Assembly: GCF_030285665.1 (NCBI RefSeq)
Contig: NZ_CP127295.1
Location: forward strand, 1,488,001 to 1,552,000
Direction of reading: 5' to 3'
Origin: Amycolatopsis mongoliensis
GTDB taxonomy: Bacteria > Actinomycetota > Actinomycetes > Mycobacteriales > Pseudonocardiaceae
DNA length: 64,000 nucleotides
Each line of letters opens with the position of its first letter. Within the stretch, counting starts at the first letter, position 1. The position numbers and the translations under genes were made by a program. Below are positions 46,121 to 54,941 of the stretch, piece after piece. The notes below the pieces were generated by a model. It was not told where the DNA came from. It saw nothing but the letters and a program-made list of their open reading frames with translations, and ran no database searches.

Positions 46121-46501
46121 ATGGGTTTGTTCACCGTCGCGGAGGCACGCGACGAACTGGCGCGGCTGCGTCCGGTCCTCGACGAGCTGGTGCGCGTCCG
46201 GGCCGACGCGGCCGAGCTCGCGGCGTCGCTGCGCCCGGGCGGGCGGGCCACCGAGCTGGGCGGGCTGCCCGAGTGGAAGGCCGCCCAGGCCCGGCTCGAC
46301 GACCTGATGACGACGGTCCAGCGCACCGGCGCCGAGCTCAAGGGGTTCGCGCCGCTGCTGGTCGACTTCCCGGCCGAGCTCGACGGCACCGACGTGCTGC
46401 TGTGCTGGCTCGAAGGTGATCGCGAGCTGGGCTGGTACCACCGCGCCGACCTGGGCTTCGCGGGGCGCCGGCCGCTGAAAATCGCTGGTCCGCCCGGCTA
46501 G
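46121..46501 (+). CDS. DUF2203-family protein
   Basis: A 126-aa protein that matches DUF2203: FTVAEARDELARLRPVL, GAELKGFAPLLVDFPAELDG, VLLCWLEGDRELGWYHRADLGFAGRRPL. Function unknown. Its stop codon TAG is the first half of the -10-like hexamer TAGGTT of the next gene. Confidence 0.87.
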   Translation: MGLFTVAEARDELARLRPVLDELVRVRADAAELAASLRPGGRATELGGLPEWKAAQARLDDLMTTVQRTGAELKGFAPLLVDFPAELDGTDVLLCWLEGDRELGWYHRADLGFAGRRPLKIAGPPG

Positions 46502-46504
46502 GTT
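46499..46504 (+). promoter_or_regulatory. Leaderless -10 overlapping the DUF2203 stop
   Basis: TAGGTT ends 7 nt before GTG 46512; CTGAAA lies 18 bp upstream as a -35. The TAG of the hexamer is also the DUF2203 stop codon. Confidence 0.5.
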
Positions 46505-46511
46505 GGGGTCC

Positions 46512-47129
46512 GTGGACCACGAATCGAGGGCGGCCCTCTTCGACGGCACGGCCGAGCACTACGACGAAGACACCTTCCACGCCCAGGTGGCGGACGCACT
46601 GGTCGAGCCGCTCGCTCCCGGGCCGCAGCTCGTGCTGGACGTTGCCACGGGGACCGGCTTCGCGGCGTACGCGGCTCTGCTGCTGAAGCCGGAGCGCGTG
46701 CTGGCTGTCGATCTTTCGCCGGCGATGGTCGCTCGCGCGACGGCGAAGGCGCCCACCCTGGATCCGTCGGGGCTGATCACGTGGCAGGTCGGGCCGGCGG
46801 TGCCGATGCCGGCGCCGGACGGGTCGGCCGATGTGGTGCTGTGCGCGTCCTCGCTGCACTTCCTGGGGGCGGTCGCGTTCGCCGACTGGCTGCGCGTGCT
46901 GAAGCCGGGCGGGCGCCTGGCGTTCTCGGTCGTGTCGGGGGCGCGGTTCCGGCCTTCGGGGGCCTTCGCGGAGTTCGTGCCGAGGGACATCACGTTCCCG
47001 ACCGACGAAACCGAGGCGGCGGCGCTGGCTTCGTCGGCCGGGTTCGCAGACGCTTCGGCATGGACGTTCACGGTGGACGGCGGGGACCGGGTGCGGAGCG
47101 TGTTCGTGGTCCACGCCACGGCCCCGTGA
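46512..47129 (+). CDS. SAM-dependent class I methyltransferase
   Basis: A 205-aa UbiE/Methyltransf_11-like enzyme. Motif I VLDVATGTGFAAYAALL, then VDLSPAMVARA, CASSLHFLG and LKPGGRLAFSVV. Acceptor unknown. GTG 46512 is preferred over TTG 46503 because of the leaderless -10 7 nt upstream. Confidence 0.87.
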   Translation: MDHESRAALFDGTAEHYDEDTFHAQVADALVEPLAPGPQLVLDVATGTGFAAYAALLLKPERVLAVDLSPAMVARATAKAPTLDPSGLITWQVGPAVPMPAPDGSADVVLCASSLHFLGAVAFADWLRVLKPGGRLAFSVVSGARFRPSGAFAEFVPRDITFPTDETEAAALASSAGFADASAWTFTVDGGDRVRSVFVVHATAP

Positions 47130-47132
47130 GAG

Positions 47133-47621
47133 TCAGCCGTTGTAGTGGACCTCGCCACGGGTCGCCGGGCCGTCCGGCGACCCGCAGTGCTGGACGAAGG
47201 TGACGTCCACGCCGGTCGCGTCGAGGCGGTCGATCGTGAAGTCCGCGTACGGGTCGCCGCAGCCGAAGTTGCCGCTGACCACGAAGATCCCCGGCGTGGT
47301 CAGCGCCGGGTCGCTCTGGCCGCGGTAGCGCGCGCCGGTGTACGTGCCGGTGTGCAGAGCCTCCCCCGCCGGGGCGCTCAGCTCGACGCGCAGGTCCTTC
47401 AGCCCCGACTGGACGTCGATCTTCAGCCTGCCGTCGTACTCCCAGACGGCGATCTCGTCGCCCGGCGCCGCGTAGTGGGCGCTGCCCTGCAGCGGCCAAG
47501 CGCCGTCTTCCGAGGTGTAGTCCACCGTCTGCACCGGGTCCGCCGAAGCGGCCGGCACGAGCGCCAAGCCCAGCCCGGCCGCCGCCGTCAGGACCACGCA
47601 CGCACGACGAAGTGAATTCAC
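47133..47621 (-). CDS. Secreted protein of unknown function
   Basis: 162 aa, with GTG 47621 and ribosome site GGGAGG. Signal peptide (VNSLRRACVVL to SADP) and then a beta-rich secreted domain with FGCGDPYADFTID and VQHCGSP, the two cysteines probably disulfide bonded. It resembles actinobacterial secreted beta-sandwich proteins. No family named. Confidence 0.75.
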   Translation of the reverse strand: MNSLRRACVVLTAAAGLGLALVPAASADPVQTVDYTSEDGAWPLQGSAHYAAPGDEIAVWEYDGRLKIDVQSGLKDLRVELSAPAGEALHTGTYTGARYRGQSDPALTTPGIFVVSGNFGCGDPYADFTIDRLDATGVDVTFVQHCGSPDGPATRGEVHYNG

Positions 47622-47706
47622 GGAACCTCCCCCAGTTCGAGCCGCGCACCGCGGCACTGCCGATCATGCTGCCAGTGCCCGTGATGACCGAATAGGGGGT
47701 TTCTAC

Positions 47707-48120
47707 TCACTTGTGCAGCGACGCGCCCTTGAGGATCTTGTCCACCGCGTTCTTCGGGCCGTGCACCGCCAGCCCGGCCAGCGCCAGCTTCTCGCCCGGC
47801 ACCGCGCGGACCGCCGCCCGGTTGTCGACGTCGTTGCCCGTGTGGAACAGCTCGTCGGTGAAGATCGAGATCCGCAGGCCGCGGCCCAGCGCGCGGGTGT
47901 GCGCCGCGGTCAGGACGTCCGCCGTGCCCGAGAAGACCAGCACCGGCTGGCCGAACATCGGCAGGTACTCCGTGTCGTCGGCGTCGAGGTACGGCTCGCC
48001 CATCAGCTCCGGCGTCACGTGGGCGATCCCGCTCACCAGGAACGCGGTGACGTTGAGCCGCTGCCAGGACGCCAGGTCGTCGCGGAGCAGGACGGCGATC
48101 TTCGTGTCGAAGGAACTCAT
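47707..48120 (-). CDS. DUF2000-family protein
   Basis: 137 aa; KIAVLLRDDLASWQRLNVTAFLVSG and YLPMFGQPVLVFSG match DUF2000, a peptidyl-tRNA-hydrolase-like fold of unknown function. Divergent from an AraC-family gene by only 50 nt, a pairing seen in other bacteria, so the AraC protein likely controls it. Confidence 0.87.
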   Translation of the reverse strand: MSSFDTKIAVLLRDDLASWQRLNVTAFLVSGIAHVTPELMGEPYLDADDTEYLPMFGQPVLVFSGTADVLTAAHTRALGRGLRISIFTDELFHTGNDVDNRAAVRAVPGEKLALAGLAVHGPKNAVDKILKGASLHK

Positions 48121-48158
48121 GCTCCGAAGACTCGCCCGCCGGCCACCGCCGCGTCTTG

Positions 48159-48164
48159 TACGTT
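48159..48164 (+). promoter_or_regulatory. Leaderless -10 of the AraC gene
   Basis: TACGTT ends 6 nt before ATG 48171 with no ribosome site, the same spacing as the SorC, carboxypeptidase and ArsR genes. Confidence 0.45.
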
Positions 48165-48170
48165 CTTGAC

Positions 48171-48950
48171 ATGGAGGCACGCGTCTCGGCTTGGCGGCCG
48201 GCGGTCCCGGGGATCGCCGAGGTCTTCCACGCGCGCTTCATCACGCACGCCTACCCGCTGCACACGCACGACACGTGGACGCTGCTGATCGTCGACGACG
48301 GCGTCATCCGCTACGACCTCGACCGCCACCACCACGGCGCGCTCGGCCCGGCCGTGACGCTGCTGCCGCCGAACGTCGCGCACGACGGGCGCGCCGCGAC
48401 CAGCCACGGCTTCCGCAAGCGCGTGCTCTACCTGGAGACGTCGGTGCTGGGCGAGGACCTCGTCGGCGCGGCGGTCGACCGGCCGAGCGTCGCGGACGGG
48501 CTGCTGCGCACCCGGATCCACCAGCTGCACGCGTCGCTGACCGAGCCGGGTGACGCGCTCGAGGCCGAAAGCCGGCTCGCGCTCGTCGCCGAGCGGCTGC
48601 GCACGCACTTGGGCCGGCCGGCCACGCACCCGCCGAAGCGGGGGCTCGCCGACGACCTGCGGGACCTGCTCGACGCGAAGCTGCCCGAAGCGCTGACGCT
48701 GGCCGAAGCGGCCGAGACGCTGGGGGCGCACCCGGCGCACCTCGTCCGCTGCTTCGGGGCGCGGTTCGGCCTGCCGCCGCACCGCTACCTGACGGGCCGC
48801 CGCGTCGACCGCGCACGCCGGCTGCTGCTCGACGGTGCCCCGGCGGCCGACGTGGCAGCCGCCACCGGGTTCTCCGATCAAGCTCACTTGACCCGGCATT
48901 TCAAGCGGTACCTGGGCACGACGCCGTCGCGGTACTCGAAGGCTCGGTGA
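48171..48950 (+). CDS. AraC-family transcriptional regulator
   Basis: 259 aa. The N-terminal cupin-like sensor (THAYPLHTHDTWTLLIVDDG) is followed by a C-terminal two-helix-turn-helix domain (LTLAEAAETLGAHPAHLVR, AADVAAATGFSDQAHLTRHF with the Arg-rich end). ATG 48171 chosen by the -10 spacing. Probably regulates the divergent DUF2000 gene. Confidence 0.9.
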   Translation: MEARVSAWRPAVPGIAEVFHARFITHAYPLHTHDTWTLLIVDDGVIRYDLDRHHHGALGPAVTLLPPNVAHDGRAATSHGFRKRVLYLETSVLGEDLVGAAVDRPSVADGLLRTRIHQLHASLTEPGDALEAESRLALVAERLRTHLGRPATHPPKRGLADDLRDLLDAKLPEALTLAEAAETLGAHPAHLVRCFGARFGLPPHRYLTGRRVDRARRLLLDGAPAADVAAATGFSDQAHLTRHFKRYLGTTPSRYSKAR

Positions 48951-48980
48951 CCTGCCTGCCGGTTGTGTCAAGATGACCGC

Positions 48981-49562
48981 ATGCTGCGCGAACTGCACCT
49001 GACCGGCGACCCGGCCGCCGACAAGCTGCTCAACGACGACCCGTTCGCCCTGCTCGTCGGCATGCTCCTCGACCAGCAGTACCCGATGGAGCACGCCTTC
49101 GCCGGCCCGCGGAAGATCGCCGACCGGATGGACGGGTTCTCCCTCGCGAAGATCGCCGCGACCGACGTCGAGAAGTTCGTCGAGATGTGCGTGGTGCCGC
49201 CCGCCATCCACCGCTACGGCGGCTCGATGGCCCGCCGCGTCCACGCGCTCGCGCAGCACATCATCGAGAACTACGACGGCCGGACCGAGGGGCTCTGGCT
49301 CGACGGCCGCCCGAAGCCCGACGGCCCGGAAGTCCTGAAGCGGCTGCGGGCGCTGCCGGGGTTCGGCGAGCAGAAGGCGAAGATCTTCCTGGCCCTGCTG
49401 GGCAAGCAGCGCGGCATCCAGCCGAAGGGCTGGCGCGAGGCGGCCGGGGCGTACGGCGACCGCGGCTCGCGCCGGTCGATCGCCGACGTCACGAGCGCCG
49501 AGACGCTGGCCGAGGTCCGTGCGTTCAAGAAGGCCGCCAAGGCCGCGGCCAAGGCGGGTTAG
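48981..49562 (+). CDS. HhH-GPD-type base-excision repair protein
   Basis: A 193-aa protein of the HhH-GPD DNA-glycosylase superfamily. The helix-hairpin-helix LRALPGFGEQKAKIFLALL is clear, and the LVGMLLDQQYPMEHAFAGP segment is typical of the actinobacterial branch. The usual catalytic aspartate position is not obvious, so activity is unproven. CAAGAT 6 nt before ATG 48981 suggests a leaderless mRNA. Confidence 0.84.
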   Translation: MLRELHLTGDPAADKLLNDDPFALLVGMLLDQQYPMEHAFAGPRKIADRMDGFSLAKIAATDVEKFVEMCVVPPAIHRYGGSMARRVHALAQHIIENYDGRTEGLWLDGRPKPDGPEVLKRLRALPGFGEQKAKIFLALLGKQRGIQPKGWREAAGAYGDRGSRRSIADVTSAETLAEVRAFKKAAKAAAKAG

Positions 49563-50113
49563 CGCACCCAGACGCGCAGCGGGCCGAGCGGCCGCGCGCC
49601 GTGGGCCAGCGCGACCTCCAGCGCGTCGCCGTGTTCGTAGCCGGCCACCGGGGCGCCCGGGAAGGCTGCCGCCACCGCCGCGACCGCGCCGGGCCAGCCC
49701 TCGTCCGGCCCCGTGAAGTTCGACAGCCCGACCACGCCGTCACCGCGATGGGCCACGACCGCGTTCTCGCCGCGGGACAGCAGCGCCACCGAGGGCCCCC
49801 ATGGTGAAGCGGTGCGCTGCCAGCCCGGCTCGGGAACGCCGGGGCCGCACGCGATCCACGTCGCCTCGAACAGCACCGAGAAGCCCGGCAGTTCCAGCGT
49901 CGCGAAACTGTCCTTCACCGAGCACCCGGACGAGCCGTCGACGAACGGGAGAACGTCGGCGGCCGTGGCGGAGGGATCGAGCGTCACCGCGTCCGGGTAG
50001 TACCGCGGGGTGCGCCGCGGGTGGGTCCAGGCCCGCGGGCCGAACCGCCCGCCGGGGCAGACCGCCGCGCACCAGGACGCGTTCTCGGCCGCCGCTAGCG
50101 CTGCGCGAACCAC
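49559..50113 (-). CDS. GNAT-like protein
   Basis: About 184 aa. The N-terminal ENASWCAAVC and RRTPRYYPDAVTLDP, plus the C-terminal DGVVGLSNFTGPDEGW, YEHGDALEVALAHG and PLGPLRVWVR, match a widespread actinobacterial protein with a GNAT-like C-terminal half. The GTG at 50113 overlaps the spermidine-synthase-like gene end by 19 nt, so they are coupled. Overlaps the convergent HhH gene stop by 4 nt. Acetyltransferase activity is inferred from fold only. Confidence 0.68.
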   Translation of the reverse strand: MVRAALAAAENASWCAAVCPGGRFGPRAWTHPRRTPRYYPDAVTLDPSATAADVLPFVDGSSGCSVKDSFATLELPGFSVLFEATWIACGPGVPEPGWQRTASPWGPSVALLSRGENAVVAHRGDGVVGLSNFTGPDEGWPGAVAAVAAAFPGAPVAGYEHGDALEVALAHGARPLGPLRVWVR

Positions 50114-50727
50114 AGGACGTCCGGCTCGCCGCGGGGGACCTCGACCGGGACCTCGCACACCTTCCCGAAGTGCGCGCGAAGCCGCGCGGCGAACACCGGG
50201 GCCGCGCCGGCGCTCCACACCGCCAGCACGCCTCCCGGGTTCAGCAGCCCGGCCAAGCGCGCCAGCCCGGCCTCGGAATACAGGTGGGCGTTGCCTTCCG
50301 TGACCGTCCACTCGGGACCGTTGTCGATGTCGAGGCACAGCGCGTCGAAGCGTTCGGAGGTCCCGGAAAGCCACGGGACCAGATCCGCCTCCACCAGCCG
50401 CACCCGGGGGTCGGCCAGCGCGTCGGCGTGCACCGTCCGAAGTGGACCCGAGCGGTTCCAGGCGATCACCGCCGGCTCGCGTTCCACCACCACGACGGAC
50501 GCCGCTCCCCCGTCGAGCGCCGCGCGGAGGGAGAACCCCACGCCCAAGCCGCCGATCAGCACGCTCGCCCCCGGCGACAGGGCACCCGTCACCAGGAGGC
50601 GCTCGGATTCGCCGTTGCGCGTGTCCATCAGGAAAACGCCGTTCTCGATCACTTCGAACGCATCCCCGTCGCGCCGCAGGACCAGCTCGCCGCCCCGGCC
50701 CCGGGCGGTCTCCACCACCTCGACCAC
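50095..50727 (-). CDS. Spermidine synthase-like methyltransferase-fold protein
   Basis: 210 aa. GGLGVGFSLRAALDGGAASVVVVEREP and LCLDIDNGPEWTVTEGNAHLYS match the spermidine-synthase-like branch of the class I methyltransferase fold. No clear putrescine-binding acidic pair beyond DNGP, so it may not make polyamines. GTG start; its stop overlaps the next gene. Confidence 0.82.
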   Translation of the reverse strand: MVEVVETARGRGGELVLRRDGDAFEVIENGVFLMDTRNGESERLLVTGALSPGASVLIGGLGVGFSLRAALDGGAASVVVVEREPAVIAWNRSGPLRTVHADALADPRVRLVEADLVPWLSGTSERFDALCLDIDNGPEWTVTEGNAHLYSEAGLARLAGLLNPGGVLAVWSAGAAPVFAARLRAHFGKVCEVPVEVPRGEPDVLWFAQR

Positions 50728-50739
50728 GCTTCGACCTTC

Positions 50740-51250
50740 TCACAGCAGGCCAGCGAGTTTGTACAGAACCAGGCTCCCCGCCACCGCGACGTCGAGACTG
50801 GCGCCGGTGCCCCCATCGGGATCTCGACGACGGTGTCCAGCAGGTCGAGGACCTCCGGCGGGATGCCGGTCCGCTCGTGGCCGAGCACGGCGATCGTGCG
50901 GCCGCGGGCGGCCGGGAGGTCCGCCGGCCGCACCGCTTCCTCCGCCAGTTCGACGCCGACCACGCGCGTGCCGGCCACCCGTTCGCGCGCCAGCCGGCCG
51001 GGCGGATCGTGCACCCAAGTGCACGCATGCCGGGCACCGCACCGTGTTTCCGCGCCGCAACGCCTCGGGTACCCAGGGGAACCGCGGCACCGCGAGGCAC
51101 GCACCGACCGCGTCGCAGGTGCGCAGGAGCGTGCCCAGGTTCGCGCCGTGCAACGGCCACAGCGGGACTTCCGCAGTTCGCGGGGCGTGCGGACCCGGAC
51201 AGCGGGGCTCACCGGCGCCGAGGCGCGGCGCCTCCGGATTCGCTGATCAT
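50740..51250 (-). pseudogene. SpoU/TrmH-family RNA methyltransferase, multiply frameshifted
   Basis: The family pieces are in order but in different frames. ATG 51250 opens MISESGGAAPR in one frame; then frame A holds TAEVPLWPLHGANLGTLLRT (motif 1); near 51015 it shifts to frame B with WVHDPPGRLARERVAGTRVV and GHERTGIPPEVLDLLDTVVE (motif 2); near 50815 it returns to frame A for SLDVAVAGSLVLYKLAGLL (motif 3, with Asp in the usual Asn position of SLNVSVA). At least three 1-nt indels are needed to join it. No single frame can give an active enzyme. Real decay is likely; assembly error is possible. Confidence 0.8.
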
Positions 51251-51323
51251 GCCGGGATTCTAACCCGTTCGCCGGGACCGCCGAACGATCCGCGCTCCTA
51301 CTCTGGACACGGAGGTGAAGCCC

Positions 51324-51512
51324 ATGCATGCAGGAGTGGGAGACGAAATCCAGGTACACGGCCGTACCGTCGGGTCGGCCGAGCAGCGCGGCGAGATCCT
51401 CGAAGTCCGCGGGCCCGACGGCGCCCCGCCCTACCTGGTGCGGTTCGCCGACGGGCACGAAGCGCTCGTCTACCCGGGCCCGGACTGCGAAGTCCAGGCC
51501 CACGCCGATTAG
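51324..51512 (+). CDS. DUF1918-family protein
   Basis: 62 aa: VGDEIQVHGRTVGSAEQRGE, then APPYLVRFADGHEALVYPGPD, the complete DUF1918 domain, a small beta-barrel of unknown function. ATG 51324 is preferred; GGAGGTGA lies just upstream, and the in-frame GTG 51315 is inside it. Confidence 0.88.
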   Translation: MHAGVGDEIQVHGRTVGSAEQRGEILEVRGPDGAPPYLVRFADGHEALVYPGPDCEVQAHAD

Positions 51513-51530
51513 CCGAAGGGCACCTTCCTC

Positions 51531-51571
51531 GCAGGTGATGAGCCGGGAGTCGCCTTCAGCTCACCACCTGC
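51531..51571. terminator. Hairpin between DUF1918 and MFS genes
   Basis: GCAGGTGATGAGC pairs with GCTCACCACCTGC (one mismatch) around a 15-nt loop, between convergent genes. Flanking GAAGGGCACCTTC and GAAGGGCACTTC form smaller dyads. Probably a bidirectional terminator. Confidence 0.5.
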
Positions 51572-51584
51572 GCCGAAGGGCACT

Positions 51585-52763
51585 TCAGCCCACCGCGACC
51601 TCTTCCCGCGGGGCGCGGACCCGGCCCCACGCGGTGCCGACGAGCACCAGCGCCGCCAGGGTCAGCGCCGCCGCGACCTCGGGCAGCACCAGCGGCCCGC
51701 CGGACGTCAGCACCGCGCCCCCGACCACGCCGGACAGCCCGACGCCGAGGTAGATCGCCGACGCGTTGAGCGAGAGCACCAGGCCCGCGTGGCCCGGGGC
51801 CAGCTCGATCAGCCGGTGCTGCACCGGCGGGCTGAACGACCACGTCGCCATGCCCCACACGAACAGCGCGACGCCGGCCGCGATCGGCGTCGCCGTCGCG
51901 ATCGGCAGCAGCGCCATGACGACGGTGATCGCGGCCGTCACGACGAGCAGCGGCGCGCGCGAACCCCAGCGGTCGGCCGCTCGGCCGCCGGCGAAGTTGC
52001 CGACCGCGCCGCCGACGCCGTAGCAGAAGAGCAGCACCGTGACCGCCGTGCCGTGGAGGCCCGCGGTGGCCGCCAGCAGCGGGGACACGAACGTGTAGAC
52101 CATGAACGCGGCGAGGCACCCGAGGACCGTCACGGCCAGCATGACGAGCACTCGCGGGTCGCGACCGGCGGCGAACCGCTCGGCCAGGGTGACCCGCGGC
52201 GGCGCGGCGACCGACGGCAGTGCCATCCGCACGGCCAGCGCGCTCGCCAGCGAGAACGCCGCAACCAGCGCGAACGCCGTCCGGTAGCCGAGGTGCTGCG
52301 AGATGAGGCTGCCCAGCGGCACGCCGAAGATGAGCGCGACGGTCAGGCCGCCGAACACGAGCGCGATCGCGCGGCCCCGGCGATCCGGGCTGGTCAGCTG
52401 GGCCGCCACGGCACTCGCCGCGGGGGTGAACACCGCGGCACCGATCGCGGTCACCACCCGGGCCAGCAGGAGCGTGCCGTAGCCGGGCGCGAGCGCGGCG
52501 AACAGGTTGCCCGCGGCGGTGACGGCGAGCGCGGCGACCAGCAGCGTCCGCCGCTCCCAGGTGCCGGTGACGGCGGCGAAGAGCGGTGAGCCGACCGCGT
52601 AGGCGATGGCGAAGGCGGTGACGAGCTGCGCCGCGGCGGTGGCCGAGACGTGCAGCTCGCCGGTCAGCGCCGGCAGCAGCCCGGCAACGATGTAACCGCT
52701 GGTCCCGACGCCGAACGCGCCGAAGGCCAGCACCGAGATCCTCGAGGACGAGGGTGTGGACAT
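51585..52763 (-). CDS. MFS transporter (drug/sugar efflux type)
   Basis: A 392-aa 12-helix exporter of the DHA1/AraJ-like group. The N-terminal VGTSGYIVAGLLPALTGEL and motif-A loop position (GTWERRTLL) are typical. Likely substrates are drugs or sugars. Divergent from an ArsR regulator that probably controls it. Confidence 0.88.
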   Translation of the reverse strand: MSTPSSSRISVLAFGAFGVGTSGYIVAGLLPALTGELHVSATAAAQLVTAFAIAYAVGSPLFAAVTGTWERRTLLVAALAVTAAGNLFAALAPGYGTLLLARVVTAIGAAVFTPAASAVAAQLTSPDRRGRAIALVFGGLTVALIFGVPLGSLISQHLGYRTAFALVAAFSLASALAVRMALPSVAAPPRVTLAERFAAGRDPRVLVMLAVTVLGCLAAFMVYTFVSPLLAATAGLHGTAVTVLLFCYGVGGAVGNFAGGRAADRWGSRAPLLVVTAAITVVMALLPIATATPIAAGVALFVWGMATWSFSPPVQHRLIELAPGHAGLVLSLNASAIYLGVGLSGVVGGAVLTSGGPLVLPEVAAALTLAALVLVGTAWGRVRAPREEVAVG

Positions 52764-52860
52764 GGGTGGGTCCCCCCAAGGGATCGGGCGATTGGTTCGA
52801 TGAACGTCGTAGTTCGACGACCACCGTACTACGTCCCTCCGGCAATTTCGATCGGCGTCG

Positions 52861-52866
52861 TACAAT
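52861..52866 (+). promoter_or_regulatory. Leaderless -10 of the ArsR gene
   Basis: TACAAT ends 6 nt before ATG 52873. The 109-nt region upstream holds CGTAGT...ACTACG half-sites (about 52809-52833) that may be the ArsR operator. Confidence 0.5.
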
Positions 52867-52872
52867 GGGCTC

Positions 52873-53196
52873 ATGGTCAAGACCGCCGCGCTGCCGCCGA
52901 TCGTTCACCCGGAGCTGGACGAGATCACCGTCGAAGGCGTACTCCGCGCCCTCGCCGACCCGGTACGCCTGGCGATCGTGCGGCAGCTCGCGGCCGCGGA
53001 GCACGAGATCGCGTGCGGCGGGCTGACCGTGCCGGTGACGAAGTCCACACTCACCCACCACCTGAGCATCCTGCGCCAGGCCGGCGTCGTGGCGGGCCGC
53101 CAGGAGGGGACCACCCGGTTCAACTCGTTGCGCCGCAACGACCTCGACGCCCTGTTCCCCGGCCTCCTGGACGGCGTTCTCGCCGCCCGTCGCTGA
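52873..53196 (+). CDS. ArsR-family regulator
   Basis: 107 aa. The winged helix LRALADPVRLAIVRQLAA and TKSTLTHHLSILRQAGVV with the RQEGTTRFNSLRRNDLD wing is complete. No obvious Cys metal pair apart from one in EIACGG, so it may not sense arsenic. Probably represses the divergent MFS gene. Confidence 0.92.
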   Translation: MVKTAALPPIVHPELDEITVEGVLRALADPVRLAIVRQLAAAEHEIACGGLTVPVTKSTLTHHLSILRQAGVVAGRQEGTTRFNSLRRNDLDALFPGLLDGVLAARR

Positions 53197-53296
53197 TCTC
53201 GCCGTTACGGTGTGGATCGTCACCCGATATCAGGATGACAACGACCCCCCTCGCTTGTTGGACTGTGCGTAGGACAGCCCACGGCGCTGGGGCCGC

Positions 53297-53350
53297 ATGG
53301 CTGTCTTCTTTTGTGTCCACGAACTGAACCGATCCAGTACCTGCGACTGA
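53297..53350 (+). other. Possible 17-residue leader ORF before an MFS gene
   Basis: ATG 53297 opens MAVFFCVHELNRSSTCD and ends at TGA 53350, 40 nt before the MFS start. A stem, GACAGCC (53273-53279) with GGCTGTC (53299-53305), overlaps its start codon. Such layouts can control antibiotic-resistance genes by attenuation, but there is no clear ribosome site here, so this is only a candidate. Confidence 0.3.
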
Positions 53351-53390
53351 GACGGCTAAGTAATCGTTTACCCACCTTGGAAGGAGTGCC

Positions 53391-54563
53391 GTGCCCGTCG
53401 CGCTGCTCGCGCTCGCCATCGGAGCTTTCGGCATCGGGACCACCGAGTTCGTCATGATGGGCGTGCTGCCCCAGGCAGCCGCCGACTTCGGCGTCGACAT
53501 CCCGACCGCCGGCTACCTCATCTCCGCCTACGCACTGGGTGTCGTCGTCGGCGCCCCGCTGCTCACCGCGGTCGCCGTCCGGCTGCCGCGCAAGACCATG
53601 CTGCTGGCCATGATGGGCCTGTTCACGCTGGGCAACGCCCTCTTCGCGCTCTCCCCCAACCAGGAGTTCGGCGTCGCCTTCCGGTTCCTCGCCGGACTGC
53701 CGCACGGCGCGTTCTTCGGCGCGGGCGCGGTGGTCGCGTCCAGCCTCGTCGGCCCCGGCCGGCGCGCGAAGGCCGTGTCGATGATGTTCCTCGGCCTGAC
53801 CCTGGCGAACGTCATCGGCGTGCCGCTGGGCACGCTGCTCGGCCAGCGGGTCGGCTGGCGCGCCACCTTCGGCGTCGTCGCCGTGATCGGCCTGGTCGCC
53901 GCCGCGGCCATCGCGAAGCTGGTGCCCCACCAGGGCCGGCCCGCGGAGGCCTCGCTGCGCAGCGAGCTCGGTGCGTTCAAGCGGCCGCAGGTGCACCTCG
54001 CGCTGGCGATCGTCACGTTCGGACTCGGCGGTGTCTTCGCCTGCCTGTCCTACATCACGCCGATGCTGACCGACGTCGCCGGCTACTCGCCGTCGAACGT
54101 CACCCTGCTGCTGTCGCTGGCCGGGGTCGGCATGACGATCGGCAACCTGCTCGGCGGCCGCCTGGCCGACCGCGCGCTGATGCCGGGCCTCTACGCCGCG
54201 CTGCTGGCGCTGGCCTGCGTGCTGGGCATCTTCACGATCACCGCGCAGGGCAAGGTCGGCGCCGCGATCACGATCTTCTTCGTCGGCGTCGCCGGGTTCA
54301 TGATCGGCCCGATGATGCAGGCGCGGATCATGGAGAAAGCGGGCGGCACTCCGTCCCTGGTGTCGGCCGCCGTCCAGTCCGCGTTCAACATCGCCAACTC
54401 GATCGGCGCGTACCTGGGCGGCCTGGTCATCGCCGGCGGCCTCGGCCTGGTCGCCCCCAACTGGGTCGGCGCGCTGCTGGCGGTCTTCGGCCTGACCCTG
54501 GCGATCGTCTCGGGCACCCTGGACCGCCGCGAAGCCCGCACCACCCTGGCTCTCACCTCTTGA
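53391..54563 (+). CDS. MFS transporter (DHA1, Cmx/CmlR-like)
   Basis: A 390-aa exporter. GTG 53391 follows AAGGAG. ALLALAIGAFGIGTTEFVMMG and the loop AVRLPRKTMLLAMMG identify the DHA1 group that includes chloramphenicol and purine exporters. Preceded by 194 nt without a gene except the possible leader ORF. Confidence 0.88.
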   Translation: MPVALLALAIGAFGIGTTEFVMMGVLPQAAADFGVDIPTAGYLISAYALGVVVGAPLLTAVAVRLPRKTMLLAMMGLFTLGNALFALSPNQEFGVAFRFLAGLPHGAFFGAGAVVASSLVGPGRRAKAVSMMFLGLTLANVIGVPLGTLLGQRVGWRATFGVVAVIGLVAAAAIAKLVPHQGRPAEASLRSELGAFKRPQVHLALAIVTFGLGGVFACLSYITPMLTDVAGYSPSNVTLLLSLAGVGMTIGNLLGGRLADRALMPGLYAALLALACVLGIFTITAQGKVGAAITIFFVGVAGFMIGPMMQARIMEKAGGTPSLVSAAVQSAFNIANSIGAYLGGLVIAGGLGLVAPNWVGALLAVFGLTLAIVSGTLDRREARTTLALTS

Positions 54564-54617
54564 GATAAGCGTCCCAAACGACGCATCTTTCTCGACGAAA
54601 GTTCTAAGTACGGCGGC

Positions 54618-54941
54618 TTAGCTGGAGGCGAGGGGGCCGCCGATGATCGTCAGGGCCACGTACAGCACGGCCGCCGCGAGCCCGGTGTAGGTCACGATGT
54701 CCACGACCTTGCCGCGGATCGCGAGCAGCCCGGCCCTGGCGGTCGGCAGCACCGCCCGCAGCACCGCGGCGAGGAGGAGTGCGGCGCCGATCAGCGCCGC
54801 GCCCTCCCGCCAGTGGTACTGGACGATCCGCAGCGCGGCGACGGCCACCACCAGCAGCACCACCGCGAACGGGAGCTGGGCGAACCGGGCCTGCCTGCCC
54901 CGGCGGTCGTGGACGTCCCGCCGGTCCTCGGTCATCGTCAT
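54618..54941 (-). CDS. DUF3017-family membrane protein
   Basis: 107 aa with three membrane helices (about 25-42, 49-72, 84-104) after a basic start. DUF3017 genes follow folD in actinobacteria, as here; the ATG overlaps the folD stop (ATGA). Function unknown. Confidence 0.85.
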   Translation of the reverse strand: MTMTEDRRDVHDRRGRQARFAQLPFAVVLLVVAVAALRIVQYHWREGAALIGAALLLAAVLRAVLPTARAGLLAIRGKVVDIVTYTGLAAAVLYVALTIIGGPLASS

